This document shows positions 6,819 through 7,663 of a stretch of 7,663 nt of DNA, piece after piece (within the stretch, counting starts at the first letter, position 1; every line of letters starts with the position of its first letter). Below the pieces are notes generated by a model. The model searched no databases and was not told where the DNA came from. It saw only the letters and a program-made list of their open reading frames with translations. Where the stretch lies: assembly GCA_023417665.1 (NCBI GenBank), contig JAEZFA010000145.1, forward strand, positions 1-7,663. Reading direction: 5' to 3'. Made by a program: the position numbers and the translations under genes. Source of the stretch: Pseudomonadota bacterium. Lineage in GTDB: Bacteria > Pseudomonadota > Alphaproteobacteria > Rhizobiales > Xanthobacteraceae.

Positions 6819-6867
6819 GAGCATGATCCCGAAAAGTGCGAAGCGGTTTTCGGAAAAGATCATGCTC
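6819..6867. repeat. Rhizobial intergenic palindromic repeat element
   Basis: The outer arms GAGCATGATC (6819-6828) and GATCATGCTC (6858-6867) are perfect complements. Nested inside are CCGAAAA (6829-6835) and TTTTCGG (6847-6853), with a small GCGAAGC hairpin at the tip (6838-6844). The unit starting with GAGCATGAT, containing CCGAAAA..GGTTTTCGGAAAAGATCATGCTC in outline, is a dispersed intergenic element that I recognise from Bradyrhizobium, Mesorhizobium and relatives (RIME/REP-like class). It lies in the mepA leader and would form a long hairpin in that mRNA. Confidence 0.8.
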
Positions 6868-6886
6868 AATCAAATGGATAAGTGCC

Positions 6887-6917
6887 GAGTCTGATTCAAT
6901 TCAATTGAATCAGACTC
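6887..6917. repeat. Perfect 15-bp-arm palindrome beside the rhizobial repeat
   Basis: GAGTCTGATTCAATT (6887-6901) and AATTGAATCAGACTC (6903-6917) are perfect complements around the single base C6902. The palindrome follows the repeat at 6819-6867 after 19 bases, and the whole block is framed by CTAGA (6816-6820) and TCTAA (6915-6919). It is probably a second module of the same mosaic intergenic element. The symmetry would also suit a dimeric regulator, which cannot be excluded. Confidence 0.75.
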
Positions 6918-7014
6918 TAACGCAAAGCCGGCATGGGCGCCAAAATGCGCGGAAAATCTGGGCAGATTTGCGTAACGATCTCGCGAGAATCCGGCTTCTG
7001 TGGCGATCCTGCAC

Positions 7015-7043
7015 TTGCGAAGCAGGCGCTGCGCCGGAATAAA
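7015..7043 (+). promoter_or_regulatory. Candidate promoter of the L,D-transpeptidase gene
   Basis: TTGCGA (7015-7020) and AATAAA (7038-7043) are 17 bases apart, each 4 of 6 to the sigma-70 consensus. Transcription would begin near 7050, about 27 bases before the ATG. The -35 hexamer is the same TTGCGA as in the candidate promoter of the malonyl-CoA gene. Judged by eye. Confidence 0.35.
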
Positions 7044-7076
7044 TGAGACCGGGTTGGATTGTTACGGGGCTTTGTC

Positions 7077-7580
7077 ATGAAGCGCTTGCTTGCCGCCGCG
7101 GCCTTGCTGTCGGCTTTCGTCGTCTCCGCCGCCGCGCAGAACCGGCCGCAGCCGGCTGCGGTCCCGGCCGAGCCGCCCTCGATCGTGGTCACGATATCGG
7201 TGCCGAAGCAGGAAATGCGCGTCGTCGTCGACGGCGTCGAGAAATATGTCTGGCCGGTTTCGACCGGGCGCGACGGTGTCGCGATCACGCCGGGCGGCAC
7301 CTTCAAGGTGCAGTCCATGGTGCCGAATGCGGTGTCGCGTCTGTTCAACAACGCGCCGATGCCCTGGGCCATTTTCTATGACGGCCACTATGCGATCCAC
7401 GGCACCACCGCGGTTCATTTGCTCGGCCGCACCGCTTCGATGGGCTGCACGCGGCTGCATCCGGAGAACGCGAAGAAGCTGTTCGAGATGGTGAAGGCGC
7501 GCGGCGCCCAGAGCCTGCAGGTGATCGTAGAGCGCAACGACCAGCGCATTTCGAGCACGTCGCTGACGCGCAGAAAATAA
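7077..7580 (+). CDS. Exported L,D-transpeptidase (YkuD domain)
   Basis: A small periplasmic cysteine transpeptidase that forms mDAP-mDAP (3-3) cross-links or attaches proteins to peptidoglycan. The ATG at 7077 gives 167 residues starting with a clear signal peptide (MKRLL, an Ala/Leu core, a cut near SAAA-Q at residue 20). An upstream in-frame TTG at 7059 would only spoil the signal peptide; the Shine-Dalgarno is weak (GGGG at 7066-7069). After a short Pro-rich linker the YkuD domain runs from about residue 35 to 152: IVVTISVPKQEMRVVVDG, then VSTGRDG..TPGGTF, then His108 in AIHGT and Cys124 in SMGCTRLHP, with Arg126. The His and Cys are 16 residues apart, as expected. The usual His or Lys before GC is Met122. 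Only the catalytic domain is present; there is no PG-binding or LysM domain. It is divergent from mepA. The exact activity (cross-linking, tethering or carboxypeptidase) cannot be told from the sequence. Confidence 0.92.
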   Translation: MKRLLAAAALLSAFVVSAAAQNRPQPAAVPAEPPSIVVTISVPKQEMRVVVDGVEKYVWPVSTGRDGVAITPGGTFKVQSMVPNAVSRLFNNAPMPWAIFYDGHYAIHGTTAVHLLGRTASMGCTRLHPENAKKLFEMVKARGAQSLQVIVERNDQRISSTSLTRRK

Positions 7581-7607
7581 AGAGACGAGATTAAAAGACG
7601 AGAAATG

Positions 7608-7637
7608 AAAACGGCCGGCTTCTGCCGGCCGTTTTTT
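7608..7637 (+). terminator. Strong intrinsic terminator after the L,D-transpeptidase gene
   Basis: AAAACGGCCGGC (7608-7619), a TTCT loop and GCCGGCCGTTTT (7624-7635) form a perfect 12-bp stem ending in six T residues (7632-7637). It begins 28 bases after the TAA stop. The A run on its left side means it could also stop transcription arriving on the minus strand from the right. A small direct repeat, AGACGAGA at 7583-7590 and 7596-7603, lies between stop and hairpin. Confidence 0.92.
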
Positions 7638-7663
7638 ACTTTGCGAAAACCGTTTGGTGTTGT

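Noticed and set aside
5973..6881. A 302-codon plus-strand frame opposite mepA
   Set aside because: The minus strand holds intact MepA with all metal ligands and six cysteines. The plus frame lacks any motif.
6979..6988. The 10-bp palindrome TCTCGCGAGA and a nearby AAATCT/AGATTT hairpin (6954-6969) before the transpeptidase gene
   Set aside because: They are short, self-complementary sites that are common in GC-rich DNA, with no second copy in the window and no clear relation to the candidate promoter. They are not enough to call an operator.

Overview
The window reads as ordinary high-GC alphaproteobacterial chromosome, most likely from the Rhizobiales (Bradyrhizobium / Rhodopseudomonas / Xanthobacteraceae neighbourhood). 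The reasons are the GC-rich codon use, with long open frames on the strand opposite nearly every gene, the family resemblance of the proteins, and an intergenic palindromic element at 6819-6867 that I recognise as a dispersed rhizobial-type repeat. There are no rRNA or tRNA genes, insertion sequences, CRISPR arrays or phage genes.

Left block (1-5218, all minus strand, so read right to left): a BtuF-like binding-protein-fold gene without an export signal (4386-5216, true start uncertain), then a very large gene (1392-4304), then a periplasmic substrate-binding protein of the branched-chain amino acid ABC class (4-1206). The large gene is the most interesting item. Its first ~446 residues are a complete malonyl-CoA decarboxylase (MatA type) and its last ~509 are a complete malonyl-CoA synthetase (MatB type), joined in frame without a stop. 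In the classical rhizobial mat operon these are separate neighbouring genes. Together they turn malonate into malonyl-CoA and then acetyl-CoA plus CO2. The downstream binding protein could feed this pathway, but its ligand cannot be read from sequence.

Right block (5219-7663): a five-helix Yip1-family membrane protein on the plus strand (5363-5932) converges on a MepA murein endopeptidase gene on the minus strand (5934-6806), with one base between their stop codons. MepA is divergent from a small exported YkuD L,D-transpeptidase (7077-7580, plus strand), which ends in a textbook intrinsic terminator (7608-7637). The endopeptidase and transpeptidase act on the same kind of peptidoglycan cross-link. 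Their shared 270-bp intergenic region carries the rhizobial repeat, a second perfect 15-bp-arm palindrome and a plausible promoter for the transpeptidase.

I see no clearly new defence or mobile system. The MatA-MatB fusion and its junction, the signal-less BtuF-like protein with a hairpin over its start, and the divergent cross-link make/break pair are the points worth a second look.
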